Part shown: positions 36,847-45,554 of the stretch, one piece after another
Position numbering within the stretch: position 1 is the first letter of the stretch
How the letters are laid out: each line of letters begins with the position of its first letter
Origin: Streptomyces sp. SDr-06
GTDB taxonomy: Bacteria; Actinomycetota; Actinomycetes; Streptomycetales; Streptomycetaceae
Direction: 5' to 3'
Assembly: GCF_003324565.1 (NCBI RefSeq)
Contig: NZ_QOLA01000005.1
Location: 248,001-312,000 of the forward strand
DNA length: 64,000 nucleotides
The notes under the pieces: model-generated
What the model was told of the DNA's origin: nothing
Seen by the model: the letters and a program-made list of their open reading frames with translations, nothing else
Databases searched by the model: none
Made by a program: the position numbers and the translations under genes

Positions 36847-37680
36847 TCAGAGGTAGTCCTCCAGGCGGCCCACCGTGAGTCCCTGCGCCTCGATCTCGTC
36901 GAGGATCCGCGCGGTCAGCCGGGTCGCGCCCGCGTCCCCGCCCGCGCCGGGGCCCGGCAGGTGGGCCCGCACGATGTCGCCGGGCCGCAGCCGGTGGGGG
37001 CCCTCGGCGTACCGCAGCCCGTCGGCCGTCATCGTGGCGCGGGCCAGCACCACCGCCGTTACCCCGCACTCGCGCGCGGCACGCAGGGTGGTCGCGTCGT
37101 AGGCACCGTACGGCGGCCGGAACAGGTGCGGGCGGGTGCCGAACCGGGCGGCGAGCCGGTCCTGCTGGCCGCAGATCTCCGCGCGCTGCGCCGGGTGGCC
37201 CAGGGTGCGCAGGTCGGGGTGGTGCAGGGTGTGGTTGTGCACCCCGGCGCCCAGCGCGCGCAGCGCGTCGACGCGGTCGTAGCCGGGCGCGGCCACGCTG
37301 CCGGTGAGGAACAGGGCGATCGGCAGCTTGAGGTCGCGGACCATCCGGGGAAGGGCCGGGTCGGTGCCGGGCCCGCCGTCGAAGGTCAGGAAGACCACGT
37401 CGGAGCGGACCGGGACGCGGTCGACGACGAAGGGCAGCGCGGGCCGGGCGCCGGTCGGGCGCGGGGCGGGCGTGAGCGGCGCGGCCAGGCCCCAGCGCCG
37501 GGCGGCGGCCCGGGTGTCGGGACCGGCCCGCGGCGCGACCTTCTGCGCGGCCTTGCGCCCGAGCCGCTCGAACGGGTCGACGGGGGCGGTCGGCTCGGTG
37601 CATCCGGCCAGCGGGCCAAGCAGCGCACCGGCGGCGAGCAGCCCGGCCAGGGCCGCCCGGAGCCGGTGCGCGCGCTTCAC
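36847..37680 (-). CDS. Lipoprotein polysaccharide deacetylase homologue with altered metal site
   Basis: 277 residues. A lipoprotein signal ends at cysteine 27 (LAGC). A short RRWGLA motif precedes a NodB-type domain (about 90-277). NodB enzymes need a Asp-His-His zinc site: motif 1 normally reads TFDDG. Here it is TFDGG (Asp 101, Gly 102), a GAC-to-GGC type change that removes the metal-binding Asp. Motif 2 HTLHH (150-154) and motif 3 RPPYG (about 188) are kept. Catalysis may be lost or weakened. The C-terminus GRLEDYL matches those of its two paralogues in this window. It lies just downstream of a sister deacetylase gene, 20 bp apart, and is convergent with the LCP gene. Confidence 0.9.
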   Translation of the reverse strand: MKRAHRLRAALAGLLAAGALLGPLAGCTEPTAPVDPFERLGRKAAQKVAPRAGPDTRAAARRWGLAAPLTPAPRPTGARPALPFVVDRVPVRSDVVFLTFDGGPGTDPALPRMVRDLKLPIALFLTGSVAAPGYDRVDALRALGAGVHNHTLHHPDLRTLGHPAQRAEICGQQDRLAARFGTRPHLFRPPYGAYDATTLRAARECGVTAVVLARATMTADGLRYAEGPHRLRPGDIVRAHLPGPGAGGDAGATRLTARILDEIEAQGLTVGRLEDYL

Positions 37681-37699
37681 CGCGGCTCCCCTGGCACGG

Positions 37700-38605
37700 T
37701 CACACGTAGTCCTCTAGGCGGGCCACGGCGTACCCCTTGTCGGTGATCACCTTCATCACCTGGCGGACCATGTCGGGCATGGTGCCGTTCCAGTCCTCGC
37801 GGCCGCGGAAGTGGGTGAGGATGATGTCGCCGGGGTGCAGGTCGCGGTCCCACTCGCGCCATTCCATGTGGTCAGTGAAGGCCTCCTCCGCCCACAGCGG
37901 GGCGGCCTTGATGCCGCAGGACTGGGCGGCCTTGAGGGTGTCCTCGTTGTAGTTGCCGTACGGCGGCCGGAACAGCCGGGGCCGGGCGCCCGCCCACTGC
38001 CCGATCTTGTCCTGCTGGTCGCAGATCTCGTGCCGCTGCTCGTCGTAGGAGAGCGCGGGCATGTAGCGGTGGTTGAGGGTGTGGTTGTTGAGCGTGACCC
38101 CGAGGCCCTGCATCTTCTTGAAGTACTCGTGGTCGTTCTTGACCAGGTAGTCGCTGAGGAACGCGCTGTAGGGGATGCGCAGTTCCTGCATCATCTTCAG
38201 GAAGGTGGGGTCCTTCTCGGCGCCGTCGTCGATCGTCAGGAAGACGATGCGGTCCTTGGTGGGGACGGTGGTGAAGACGGGCGGCAGCGAGTCTCCCCCC
38301 TCCGTCTCGAACCCGGGGCGGTTGGTGATCCGCGGCTTGACCGCGGGCGGGGCGGGCGCGAGCAGCGGGGGCTTGGCGAGTCCCCACTTCTTGACGGCCG
38401 CGAGCCGGGCGGCCTCGGCGCGCTTGAGCTGCTCGGAGTAGCCGGTGAGGGCTCCGGCGGGGCCCTGCTGGGCGGCCTGGGCGCCGGGTCTGCCGGACCC
38501 GCCGTCCTCGGAGGAGCAGCCGGAGACGAGCAGGGCGGCGCCGAGCCCGAGGGCGACACAGGCGACCTTCGTCCGGGATTTACCCTTTTGTCGTACTAGT
38601 TGCAT
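37700..38605 (-). CDS. Lipoprotein polysaccharide deacetylase
   Basis: 301 residues with lipobox VSGC (Cys 30), then a linker with KKWGLAKP and a NodB domain (about 118-301). All motifs are intact: TIDDG (Asp 126/127), NHTLNH, RPPYG and the late DIILTHF. It should remove N- or O-acetyl groups from an envelope polysaccharide or peptidoglycan on the outer face of the membrane. The C-terminus reads VARLEDYV. The start is ATG 38605; the frame remains open upstream but antisense to another gene. It is probably co-transcribed with the deacetylase at 36847-37680. Confidence 0.93.
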   Translation of the reverse strand: MQLVRQKGKSRTKVACVALGLGAALLVSGCSSEDGGSGRPGAQAAQQGPAGALTGYSEQLKRAEAARLAAVKKWGLAKPPLLAPAPPAVKPRITNRPGFETEGGDSLPPVFTTVPTKDRIVFLTIDDGAEKDPTFLKMMQELRIPYSAFLSDYLVKNDHEYFKKMQGLGVTLNNHTLNHRYMPALSYDEQRHEICDQQDKIGQWAGARPRLFRPPYGNYNEDTLKAAQSCGIKAAPLWAEEAFTDHMEWREWDRDLHPGDIILTHFRGREDWNGTMPDMVRQVMKVITDKGYAVARLEDYV

Positions 38606-38717
38606 GGCGCCGCATCCTGTCAGGCCCGCGCCCCGCCGCCCGGCCGACACCGCGGCCGCCGGCGCACCATCGCCCGGCTGGCCCACAGCGCGGCGGCGGC
38701 TGGACGACAATGACGGG

Positions 38718-39896
38718 GTGAACGACCTCGACACCTTCTCCCTGCTGCTCACCGACGAGGGCCGCGCCCTGCTCGCCTCCCTGCGGGAGTACGACCCCGC
38801 CCAGGAGCTGTCGGTCGCCACCCGGCTGCGCCGCGACCACGAGGCGGGCCTGGTGTCGGCGGCGCTCGGGCAGGCGCGGCTGCGGCAGCGGGCGGTGGCG
38901 AAGTTCGGCGCGGCCGACGCGCACCGGATGTTCTTCACGCCCAACGGCGTCGAGCAGTCCACCCGCACCTCGGTCGCCACCCACCGCGCGAAGACCTTCG
39001 CCGCACACGGCGTACGCGGCGTGGCCGACCTGTGCTGCGGCATCGGCGGCGACGCGCTGGCGCTCGCCCGGGCCGGGATCTCCGTCCTCGCCGTCGACCG
39101 CGACCCGCTGACGGCGGCGGTCGCCCGCGCCAACGCGGAGGCGCTCGGCCTCGCGGACCTGATCGAGGTGCGCTGCGCCGACGTCACCGACATCGACACG
39201 GCCGGGTACGACGCGGTCTTCGTGGACCCCGCCCGGCGCGGCGGCCGGGGCCGGATCTTCGACCCCGAGGCGTACTCGCCCCCGCTCTCCTGGGCGACCT
39301 CGGCGGCGCTCGCCGCGCCCTTCGCCGCGCTGAAGATCGCCCCCGGCATCCCGCACGAGGCGATCCCGCCGCAGGCCGAGGCGGAGTGGATCTCCGACGG
39401 GGGCGACGTCAAGGAGGCCGTGCTCTGGTTCGGCACCGGCGTGACCCCGGGCGCCTTCCGCGCCACCGTGCTGCCCGCGGCCGCCGCGCTGTGGGCCGCG
39501 GCCCCGCTCCCCGCGCCGCCGGTCGGGCCGGTCGGCCGCTACCTGCACGAGCCGGACGGCGCGGTCATCCGGGCCCACCTCGTCGCCGAGATCGCCGAGC
39601 GGTGCGGCGGTCGTCTGATCGACGAGACGATCGCGTACGTGACGAGCGACGAGCCGTATGTGTCCCCGTACACCTCGGCGTACGAGATCACCGACCAACT
39701 CCCGTTCAACATGAAGAAGTTGAAGGCGTTGCTGCGGGAGCGGGGGGTGGGGGTGCTGACGGTGAAGAAGCGCGGGTCCGCCGTGGAGCCGGAGGAGGTG
39801 CGCCGCAAGGTGAAGCCGCGGGGGCCGCACTCGGCGACGGTCTTCCTCACCAGAGTGGCCGGCGCCCCCACCATGCTCATCGGCCACCCCGCGTAA
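38718..39896 (+). CDS. SAM-dependent methyltransferase with THUMP-like C-terminal domain
   Basis: 392 residues. A helical lead (about 1-90, ATRLRRDHEAGLVSAALGQA) is followed by a class I methyltransferase fold with motif I ADLCCGIGGDALALA (near 104) and VFVDPARRGGRGR, which resembles the DPPR-type catalytic motif of nucleic-acid methyltransferases. The C-terminal part (KKLKALLRERGVGVLTVKKRG) fits a THUMP-like RNA-binding domain. The target is probably RNA, but which one is unknown. The start is GTG 38718. The promoter region is shared with the divergent deacetylase. Confidence 0.88.
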   Translation: MNDLDTFSLLLTDEGRALLASLREYDPAQELSVATRLRRDHEAGLVSAALGQARLRQRAVAKFGAADAHRMFFTPNGVEQSTRTSVATHRAKTFAAHGVRGVADLCCGIGGDALALARAGISVLAVDRDPLTAAVARANAEALGLADLIEVRCADVTDIDTAGYDAVFVDPARRGGRGRIFDPEAYSPPLSWATSAALAAPFAALKIAPGIPHEAIPPQAEAEWISDGGDVKEAVLWFGTGVTPGAFRATVLPAAAALWAAAPLPAPPVGPVGRYLHEPDGAVIRAHLVAEIAERCGGRLIDETIAYVTSDEPYVSPYTSAYEITDQLPFNMKKLKALLRERGVGVLTVKKRGSAVEPEEVRRKVKPRGPHSATVFLTRVAGAPTMLIGHPA

Positions 39897-39985
39897 CGTC
39901 CTCAATCGCCGGACGGGCTGAGGGTGCCAGCGCTGGGCCCCCTACAGGGGCGCGGGGAACTGCGCGAGGAGCGGGCACGGTCCGC
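39897..39985. repeat. Dispersed intergenic repeat, copy A
   Basis: Begins with the 27-base unit CGTCCTCAATCGCCGGACGG (39897-39916, plus GCTGAGG) and continues with CCCCTACAGGGGCGCGGGGA and ACTGCGCGA. The same pieces occur inverted at 55866-55980 with 26 of 27 identical bases in the first unit. Such GC-rich palindromic units are widespread between Streptomyces genes. Here it follows the methyltransferase stop and may act as a transcription end. Confidence 0.8.
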
Positions 39986-40062
39986 AGATCGAAGGGGGTT
40001 GAGGGGCGCGAGCGACCCCGCACGGGCCGCGGACGAAAGCGGGGGGCGGGCCCCCGCAAGGC

Positions 40063-40428
40063 CTACGTGAGGTCCGTCAGTTCGTCCGCGTAGACCTGGG
40101 AGAGGGGCTGAGGCCCCACATACTGCTGGCAGTTGCACTGCGCCGACTCGAACCGCAGCGGCTTCTTGTTCTCGTCCCAGGCGACCGGAACCTCAACCCG
40201 CTCATGACACTTCCCCGCCTTGTCATGCTTGGCCAAGTGGTGCGTGCACCCGCACACCGGCTCCGGGGGCTTGTGCGCGGCCTCCAGCGCGAGCCGTTCC
40301 TGCCGGGCCGCCTCCAGACGCTCCATCCTGCGCTCGTGCCGCGTACGCAGCGCGGTGCGGCCGTTGTCGATGGCCCAGCCGAAGCCGCCCATCCAGAAAA
40401 CGATCAGAATCCACCAATACCAGGCCAT
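40063..40428 (-). CDS. Small membrane-anchored protein with Cys/His cluster
   Basis: 121 residues, family not recognised. One strongly hydrophobic N-terminal helix (about 3-18, WYWWILIVFWMGG), then a basic amphipathic, probably coiled helix (24-50). A metal-site-like cluster follows: C59, C61, H63, H64, H68, C74, H75 and later C98, C100. The spacing CxCxHH...CH...CxC suggests zinc or another metal. No signal cleavage site is visible, so the cluster likely faces the cytoplasm, given the positive residues after the helix. ATG 40428 is the first in-frame start. Confidence 0.78.
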   Translation of the reverse strand: MAWYWWILIVFWMGGFGWAIDNGRTALRTRHERRMERLEAARQERLALEAAHKPPEPVCGCTHHLAKHDKAGKCHERVEVPVAWDENKKPLRFESAQCNCQQYVGPQPLSQVYADELTDLT

Positions 40429-40492
40429 GACGACCGTCCTTCCCCCGGGATGTCACCGCGCCCTGCGCGGCAGCTCCAGAATAGGCCCGAGG

Positions 40493-41113
40493 TCAGCGCG
40501 GTGCTCCCAGCGCCAGGGACCGCAGCACCCAGCGCCGGTGCGCGGCGGCCTTCACCACGCCGACCAGCCCGGTCAGCCAGCAGATGAGGCCGAGCCCCAT
40601 GCCGTACACGACCAGCGCGTACGTGTCGCGGCCCGGGTCGGCGGTCGCGGGCAGCACCAGGCAGACGCCGAGCCCCGCCGCGCACAGCAGCACCGAGGGC
40701 ACCAGCCAGGCCAGGCTCAGGCCGGGCCTGCGCAGGTTCCGGTCGAGCACCGGGTCGCGGTCCAACTCGCCCCATTGGTGCAGGAGTTGGCGGATGCGCC
40801 GGTCCTTGCGCAGCCCGAACCCGACGGCGAGCCCGGTCGGGATCATCACGCCGAGGCCGAGCAGCAGGAACACCCCGCCGACGATCGCGGTGAGGACGTC
40901 GGTCAGCGAGGTGAGCGCCGTGCCGACCAGCGACCAGCCGAGCGCGAACAGCGCCGCGCACAGCCAGTGCAGCCCTAGTCGCCCCACCCCCAAATACCCT
41001 CTGACCAGCGCCTCGAGGACCCGCGCGCGATCGGCGAGCAGCGCGTTGCGGTCGGGCCAGGCCCGTATCTCGGCCGGGGGCGGAGAAGGGGGCAGCGACG
41101 AACGGGGCGACAT
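40493..41113 (-). CDS. Integral membrane protein of unknown function
   Basis: 206 residues. A cytoplasmic lead of about 50 residues is followed by four predicted helices (for example LCAALFALGWSLVGTALTSL, VGGVFLLLGLGVMIPTGLAV, LAWLVPSVLLCAAGLGVCLV) and a basic end. A charged loop between helices 2 and 3 (RKDRRIRQLLHQWGELDRDP) may be cytoplasmic. No family is recognised. The gene is 64 bp upstream of the Cys/His protein gene on the same strand. Confidence 0.78.
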   Translation of the reverse strand: MSPRSSLPPSPPPAEIRAWPDRNALLADRARVLEALVRGYLGVGRLGLHWLCAALFALGWSLVGTALTSLTDVLTAIVGGVFLLLGLGVMIPTGLAVGFGLRKDRRIRQLLHQWGELDRDPVLDRNLRRPGLSLAWLVPSVLLCAAGLGVCLVLPATADPGRDTYALVVYGMGLGLICWLTGLVGVVKAAAHRRWVLRSLALGAPR

Positions 41114-41202
41114 GCGCCGAAGATTATCGGGGGCGCCGCACGGACAGGAGCCCGCCCTGCGTCATGTGCACAACAGTTGGCTGGTATCGGGCCCCCGGGG
41201 TG

Positions 41203-41817
41203 TCAGGCCCGTTCGAGGGGGTTGGCCGCGACGCGCCCCGACAAGCCGGCCGCCACCAGACCGGCGGCCGCACAGTCCGGCTTGCGCGCCGCCTGGTCCC
41301 GGAAGAGCCCGACGAGGGCCGCACCGAAGCCCAACCGCGGGTAGCGGCGCAGGAGTTCGTCCGGGAAGCCCGCGTCGAACGCGTCGAGCCCGCCGCCGGA
41401 GACATCGGCGGTGGTGCCGATCTGGAGGAGGTGACTCTCCACGTCCTGCTCCGCCGACACGTCGTCCCGCATGTGCAGCACGATGATCTCGGCCGCCCGG
41501 TCCCGCCGCGCCGTGTCCCAGCCGAGCCCGGCCGTGAACACCCGGGCGAGATGGCCCCCGGCCTCCTCGAAGGGCAGCGTGTGGCTGTCGAAGGGCGGGG
41601 TGAGCGCGAGGTCGTGCAGCAGCGCCGAGACGTACAACAGCTCGGCGTCGAAGGAGAGTCGGCGCTCCCGCGCGTACGCGGCGCCGAAGACGTAGGACCG
41701 TACCGAGTGGTGGTACAGCGCCTGGTCCGCGTACTCCGCGCACACCGTCCGCGCGGCCTCGCAGGCCCGGCCGCGCGGCATGTCCACTCCGGCGATCGAC
41801 GTGCTGGACCCGTTCAT
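41203..41817 (-). CDS. HD-domain protein, cyanamide-hydratase-like
   Basis: 204 residues. HD-superfamily metal site residues are visible: a His in YHHSVRSY, the HD pair in ALLHDLAL and an HMRDD segment further on. Such domains are metal-dependent hydrolases. Closest in layout is the cyanamide hydratase/Ddi2 group, many bacterial members of which are unassigned. It stands alone between a membrane protein gene and a VOC gene. Confidence 0.85.
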   Translation of the reverse strand: MNGSSTSIAGVDMPRGRACEAARTVCAEYADQALYHHSVRSYVFGAAYARERRLSFDAELLYVSALLHDLALTPPFDSHTLPFEEAGGHLARVFTAGLGWDTARRDRAAEIIVLHMRDDVSAEQDVESHLLQIGTTADVSGGGLDAFDAGFPDELLRRYPRLGFGAALVGLFRDQAARKPDCAAAGLVAAGLSGRVAANPLERA

Positions 41818-41935
41818 GACTCCCCTCCCCGCCCGGGCCCGTCACCCGCGGCTCCCTGAGCCTAAACCGCAGGTGACACGGGCTCGGACGGGGGCGGACG
41901 GTCAGCGGGGCCCGTTCCGCCGCGCGGGCGTCGCC

Positions 41936-42412
41936 TCACGCGTCCCGCAGGGCCTGGAGGTCGAGCTTCTTCATGCCCATGACGGCCGCCATGACCCGGT
42001 CGGACTTCTCCGCGTCCTGGCCGAGCAGCTCGGGCAGTTCGGCGGGGACGATCTGCCAGGAGAGGCCGTACTTGTCCTTCAGCCAGCCGCACGGTCCCTC
42101 CTCGCCGCCCTCGCTCAGCCGCGACCAGAACCGGTCGATCTCGTCCTGGTCCTCACAGGACACCGCGAGCGAGAGCGCCTCCGTGAAGGAGAACTGCGGG
42201 CCGCCGTTGAGGGCGGTGAAGCGCTGGCCCGCCAGCTCGAAGTCGACGGTCATGACCGAGCCGGTCTCGCCGGGGGCCGACGCGGCGTAGTGGGTGATCC
42301 CCACGATGCGCGCGTCGCCGCCGAAGACGGAGACGTAGTGCTGGGCGGCTTCCTCGGCCTGGGTGTCGAACCAGAGGAAGGGGGTGATCTTCTGGGTGAT
42401 CTTCGCGGACAT
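41936..42412 (-). CDS. VOC (glyoxalase/PhnB-like) family protein
   Basis: 158 residues with the two beta-alpha-beta-beta-beta repeats of the VOC fold: ITPFLWFDTQAEEAAQHYVSVF at the start and a second half ending in YGLSWQIVPAELPELL. The PhnB-like subgroup contains no well-defined enzyme for most members. The terminal AVMGMKKLDLQALRDA helix is typical. The gene is followed at 201 bp by a YCII protein, a frequent combination in Streptomyces stress loci. Confidence 0.88.
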   Translation of the reverse strand: MSAKITQKITPFLWFDTQAEEAAQHYVSVFGGDARIVGITHYAASAPGETGSVMTVDFELAGQRFTALNGGPQFSFTEALSLAVSCEDQDEIDRFWSRLSEGGEEGPCGWLKDKYGLSWQIVPAELPELLGQDAEKSDRVMAAVMGMKKLDLQALRDA

Positions 42413-42613
42413 CGGTCGGCCTCCTTGCCGTTGCCTGGCCCCCTGCGGGCGGCATCAACAGGTAGACCGGACCCGCGCACGGAACTCATCGCCGTGCGGG
42501 CCCTGGTGTCGCCTCCTCGCGGCCCGGCCGTTCCAGCAGAGCACCGCGCGGGGCGGGCGGCAACACGTGCCGGGCGGCCGGAGCCGGAGCCCCGGCCGCG
42601 TCCGGCGTGCGTC

Positions 42614-42970
42614 CTAGCCCTCGGCGATCTCCCGCACCTCCGAGGTGACGTCCCACTCGGCGCCGTGGATCTGCAGGAACCGCTTGGTCCACTCCAGGGC
42701 CTCCGCCTTGTCCTTGGCCTGGATCAGGGCGTAACCGCCGATGACCTCCTTGGACTCGGTGAACGGGCCGTCGGTGACGGTCAGCTCGCCGTGGTTCCAG
42801 CGGACCCGGGTGCCCTGGGCGGAGGGCGTGAGGCCCGCGGTGTCGAGCAGGACCCCGGCCTTGGTCATCTCGCCGATGAGCTCGCCCATCCGCTCCATGA
42901 GCTCGGGGCTCGGGCCGCCCGCGGGGGTGTTGTTCTCGTCGATGCGGACCATGGAAAGGTAGCGCGGCAT
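42614..42970 (-). CDS. YCII-related (DGPF) domain protein
   Basis: 118 residues. The hallmark motif VTDGPFTESKEVIGGYALIQ is split over the middle of the protein (from about residue 66), followed by a helix AEALEWTKRFL. DGPF proteins are ferredoxin-like dimers often linked to ECF sigma factors; no such sigma gene lies beside this one. The ATG at 42970 begins MPRYLSMVRI, the usual start. Confidence 0.9.
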   Translation of the reverse strand: MPRYLSMVRIDENNTPAGGPSPELMERMGELIGEMTKAGVLLDTAGLTPSAQGTRVRWNHGELTVTDGPFTESKEVIGGYALIQAKDKAEALEWTKRFLQIHGAEWDVTSEVREIAEG

Positions 42971-43072
42971 GACCGTCTCCGTTCGTGCGAAGCGTGCGGT
43001 GCGGGGCTCGTTCCCCGCCTCTCACTCATACGTCGAACGGGAGACGGCCCGATCGACACCACCCGCGAAATC

Positions 43073-43093
43073 CGCCGGAATTTTTTTCCGGCG
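43073..43093 (-). terminator. Hairpin just after helR
   Basis: Arms CGCCGGAA and TTCCGGCG around five T on the plus strand, four bases beyond the helR stop. It could end the helR transcript; there is no U run on the transcribed side. Confidence 0.5.
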
Positions 43094-43096
43094 CCC

Positions 43097-45307
43097 TCAG
43101 GGGCTCGTGAGGATCACGAGCCGCTGGGTCGCCCGGGTCATCGCGACATAGCGGTCGACCGCCCCCTCCACGCCGTCGCCGAAGCCGTCCGGGTCGACGA
43201 GGACGACCAGATCGAACTCCAGCCCCTTCGACAGCTCCGGGGTCAGCCACCGCACGCGGGCGGTGTCCCGGAACCGGCTCGCCCCCAGCTCGCCGGTGCC
43301 GATGACGCAGGCGATCCCGTCCGTGTGCCCGGCGAGCCAGTCCTCCAGGACCGCGTCGAGCTCCGCGACGGACCCGTGGCCCACCGGGACGCCGCTGCCG
43401 CGGATCGAGGTCGGCACGTTGGCGTCCGGCAGCACGGCCCGGATCACCGGCTCGGCGTGCGTCATCACCTCTTGCGGCGTGCGGTAGTTGATGCTCAGGG
43501 AGGCCACGTCGCAGCGGTCGAGGCCGATCCGCTCAAGGCGTTCGCGCCACGACTCGGTGAAGCCGTGCCGGGCCTGGGCGCGGTCCCCGACGATGGTGAA
43601 GCTCTTCGACGGGCAGCGCAGCAGCAGCATCTGCCACTCCGCGTCCGTCAGCTCCTGGGCCTCGTCCACGACGACGTGCGCGAACGGGCCGGCGAGCAGG
43701 TCCGGTTCGGCGGTGGGCAGGGCGCTCTCGTCGATCAGGGTGTCCTGGAGGTCCTTGCCGCGCAGCATCCGCACGGCGCCTTCGGAGTCGTCTCCGGCCG
43801 AGTCGAAGTTCGCGGCCGTGACGATCTCGTCGATGACGCCGGCCATGCGGGCCCGCTCGGCGGCGACCACCGCGTCGTGCCGCCGCCTGCGCCGCTCCGT
43901 CCCCGGGTCGCCGAGCCGCTGCCGGGCGGCGTCCAGGAGCGGCAGGTCGGACACGGTCCAGGCCTGCGCGTCCGCGCGTTGCAGTCGGCGTACGTCGTCG
44001 GGGCCGAGCCAGGGCGCGCACAGCCGGAGATAGGCGGGCACCGACCACAGGTCGCCGACGAGGTCGGTCGCTTCGAGCAGCGGCCACGCGCCGTTGACGG
44101 TGTCGACCAGTTCCCGGTCCTGGAGCAGCACCCCGCGGAACTCCTCGGGCGTCACCTCGTCGCCGTCGTGCCGGTCGAGCAGGATCGTGACCAGCGCATC
44201 CCAGACCTGCTCACGCCCCTCGTTGTGTGGGGTGCCGGGCCCGGGCGCCGCGAACGCCTCGGCCCAGTCGTCGGCGCCGAGCCGGAGGTCGGACCAGGGG
44301 GTGGTGACGGTCATGGGGTCGGTGGGCGGCTCCTCGTAGAACCGGACGGCCCTCTCGACGGCCTTCACCATCTCCGCGGACGCCTTCAGCCGGGCCACCT
44401 CGGGGTCGCTCTCGTCCCCGGCCGAGGCCCCCTCGGCGACGAGGTCCCGCAGCACGCAGGTCCGCACGCCCTCCTCGCCGAGGCTGGGCAGGACGTCGGC
44501 CACGTAGTCGAGGTAGGGCCGGTGCGGGCCGACGAAGAGGACGCCGCCGCGGCGGTGGCCGAGGCGCGGGTCGGAGTAGAGCAGGTAGGCGGAGCGGTGC
44601 AGGGCGACGACGGTCTTGCCGGTGCCGGGGCCGCCGTCCACGACGAGGGCGCCGCGCGAGCCCGCCCGGATGATGGCGTCCTGGTCGGCCTGGATGGTGG
44701 AGAGGACGTCGCGCATCCGGGCCGAGCGGTTGGTGCCCAGGCTCGCGATGAAGGCGGACTGGTCGTCGAGCGCGGCATGGCCTTCGAGCCCGTCGGCGCT
44801 GAACACCTCGTCCCAGTAGTCGCTGATCCGGCCGCCGGTCCAGCGGTACCTGCGGCGGCTCGCGAGGCCCATCGGCTCGGCGTGGGTCGCCGCGAAGAAC
44901 GGCTCGGCCGCGGGGGAACGCCAGTCGAGCAGCAGCCGCCGGCCCTCGCTGTCGGTGAGGCCGAGGCGTCCGACGTACAGCGGCTCGGCGTCGTCCGCGC
45001 CCACGATGCGGCCGAGGCACAGGTCGAGGCCGAAGCGGCGCAGGGTGCGCAGACGGCTGGTGGTGTGATGGACCTCGATGTCCCGGTCCATCGCCGCCCG
45101 GCCGATGCCGCCGGGTGACCGGCGCAGTTCGTCGAGCCGGGCGGACAGCTCGGTGATCGTCTGGTCGAGGCTCCGCGCGACGGCGGCGAAGTGCCGCTCG
45201 TCCTCCGCGATGAGCGCCGGGTCGGCCTTGGGGGAAAGACGGTCGGGCAGGTCGAAGGCGCTGGTGGTGGCACCGCGGAATTCAGAATCCGACAACTGAG
45301 CACGCAC
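43097..45307 (-). CDS. helR: HelR: HelD-like RNA polymerase-associated helicase (rifamycin protection)
   Basis: 736-residue UvrD/HelD-type superfamily I protein. Walker A is GGPGTGKT (near 226), Walker B VVVDEAQE (near 547), then SINYRTPQEVM and a C-terminal YVAMTRATQRLVIL. A long N-terminal coiled segment contains conserved HFAAVARSLDQ. HelD proteins insert arms into RNA polymerase and release it from stalled complexes. The HelR subgroup also displaces rifamycins. This identity is supported by a perfect rifamycin-associated element 61-80 bases upstream. I choose the GTG at 45307, with GGGAG 9 bases before it; the more distant ATG (45415) would put the element inside the gene. The expression trigger would be rifamycin exposure. 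Confidence 0.9.
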   Translation of the reverse strand: MRAQLSDSEFRGATTSAFDLPDRLSPKADPALIAEDERHFAAVARSLDQTITELSARLDELRRSPGGIGRAAMDRDIEVHHTTSRLRTLRRFGLDLCLGRIVGADDAEPLYVGRLGLTDSEGRRLLLDWRSPAAEPFFAATHAEPMGLASRRRYRWTGGRISDYWDEVFSADGLEGHAALDDQSAFIASLGTNRSARMRDVLSTIQADQDAIIRAGSRGALVVDGGPGTGKTVVALHRSAYLLYSDPRLGHRRGGVLFVGPHRPYLDYVADVLPSLGEEGVRTCVLRDLVAEGASAGDESDPEVARLKASAEMVKAVERAVRFYEEPPTDPMTVTTPWSDLRLGADDWAEAFAAPGPGTPHNEGREQVWDALVTILLDRHDGDEVTPEEFRGVLLQDRELVDTVNGAWPLLEATDLVGDLWSVPAYLRLCAPWLGPDDVRRLQRADAQAWTVSDLPLLDAARQRLGDPGTERRRRRHDAVVAAERARMAGVIDEIVTAANFDSAGDDSEGAVRMLRGKDLQDTLIDESALPTAEPDLLAGPFAHVVVDEAQELTDAEWQMLLLRCPSKSFTIVGDRAQARHGFTESWRERLERIGLDRCDVASLSINYRTPQEVMTHAEPVIRAVLPDANVPTSIRGSGVPVGHGSVAELDAVLEDWLAGHTDGIACVIGTGELGASRFRDTARVRWLTPELSKGLEFDLVVLVDPDGFGDGVEGAVDRYVAMTRATQRLVILTSP

Positions 45308-45367
45308 TTCGTGAATCTCCCATTTCCGCAGGTACTGGCCTGAGGCGAGCGATTCTGCGGCACTAGG

Positions 45368-45387
45368 GGGGCCTTGCCGCAAGCCCC
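45368..45387 (-). promoter_or_regulatory. Rifamycin-associated element (RAE)
   Basis: The minus strand reads GGGGCTTGCGGCAAGGCCCC, which as I recall it equals the RAE consensus found before rifamycin-inactivation and helR genes. Two extra bases on each side extend it to GGGGGG...CCCCCC. It is oriented towards helR. Confidence 0.9.
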
Positions 45388-45410
45388 CCGGTGCGCTATA
45401 TCTTGAGAGT

Positions 45411-45446
45411 GGCAAGGAGAGGATTTACTCCTTGCCCTCTTTTTTT
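45411..45446 (+). terminator. Intrinsic-terminator-like hairpin with T run, antisense side of helR promoter
   Basis: Perfect arms GGCAAGGAG (45411-45419) and CTCCTTGCC (45428-45436), followed by CTCTTTTTTT. The T run makes it a classical Rho-independent terminator for plus-strand transcription. No plus-strand gene ends here, while helR transcription must start close by on the other strand. Confidence 0.65.
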
Positions 45447-45554
45447 GTCCGGGCCTTCTGTCGACCCGCGGCCCTTTTGCTCGGGGCTTCGTCGGTTTTC
45501 CACCGGGTTCCGCCGGATTTCCGTCGGGGCTCGCGGGGGCCCGTCCTCGTCGTC

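Noticed and set aside
45308-45415. Upstream ATG start for the HelD-like gene
   Set aside because: It would place the rifamycin-associated element inside the coding sequence and has no ribosome site; GTG 45307 has one.
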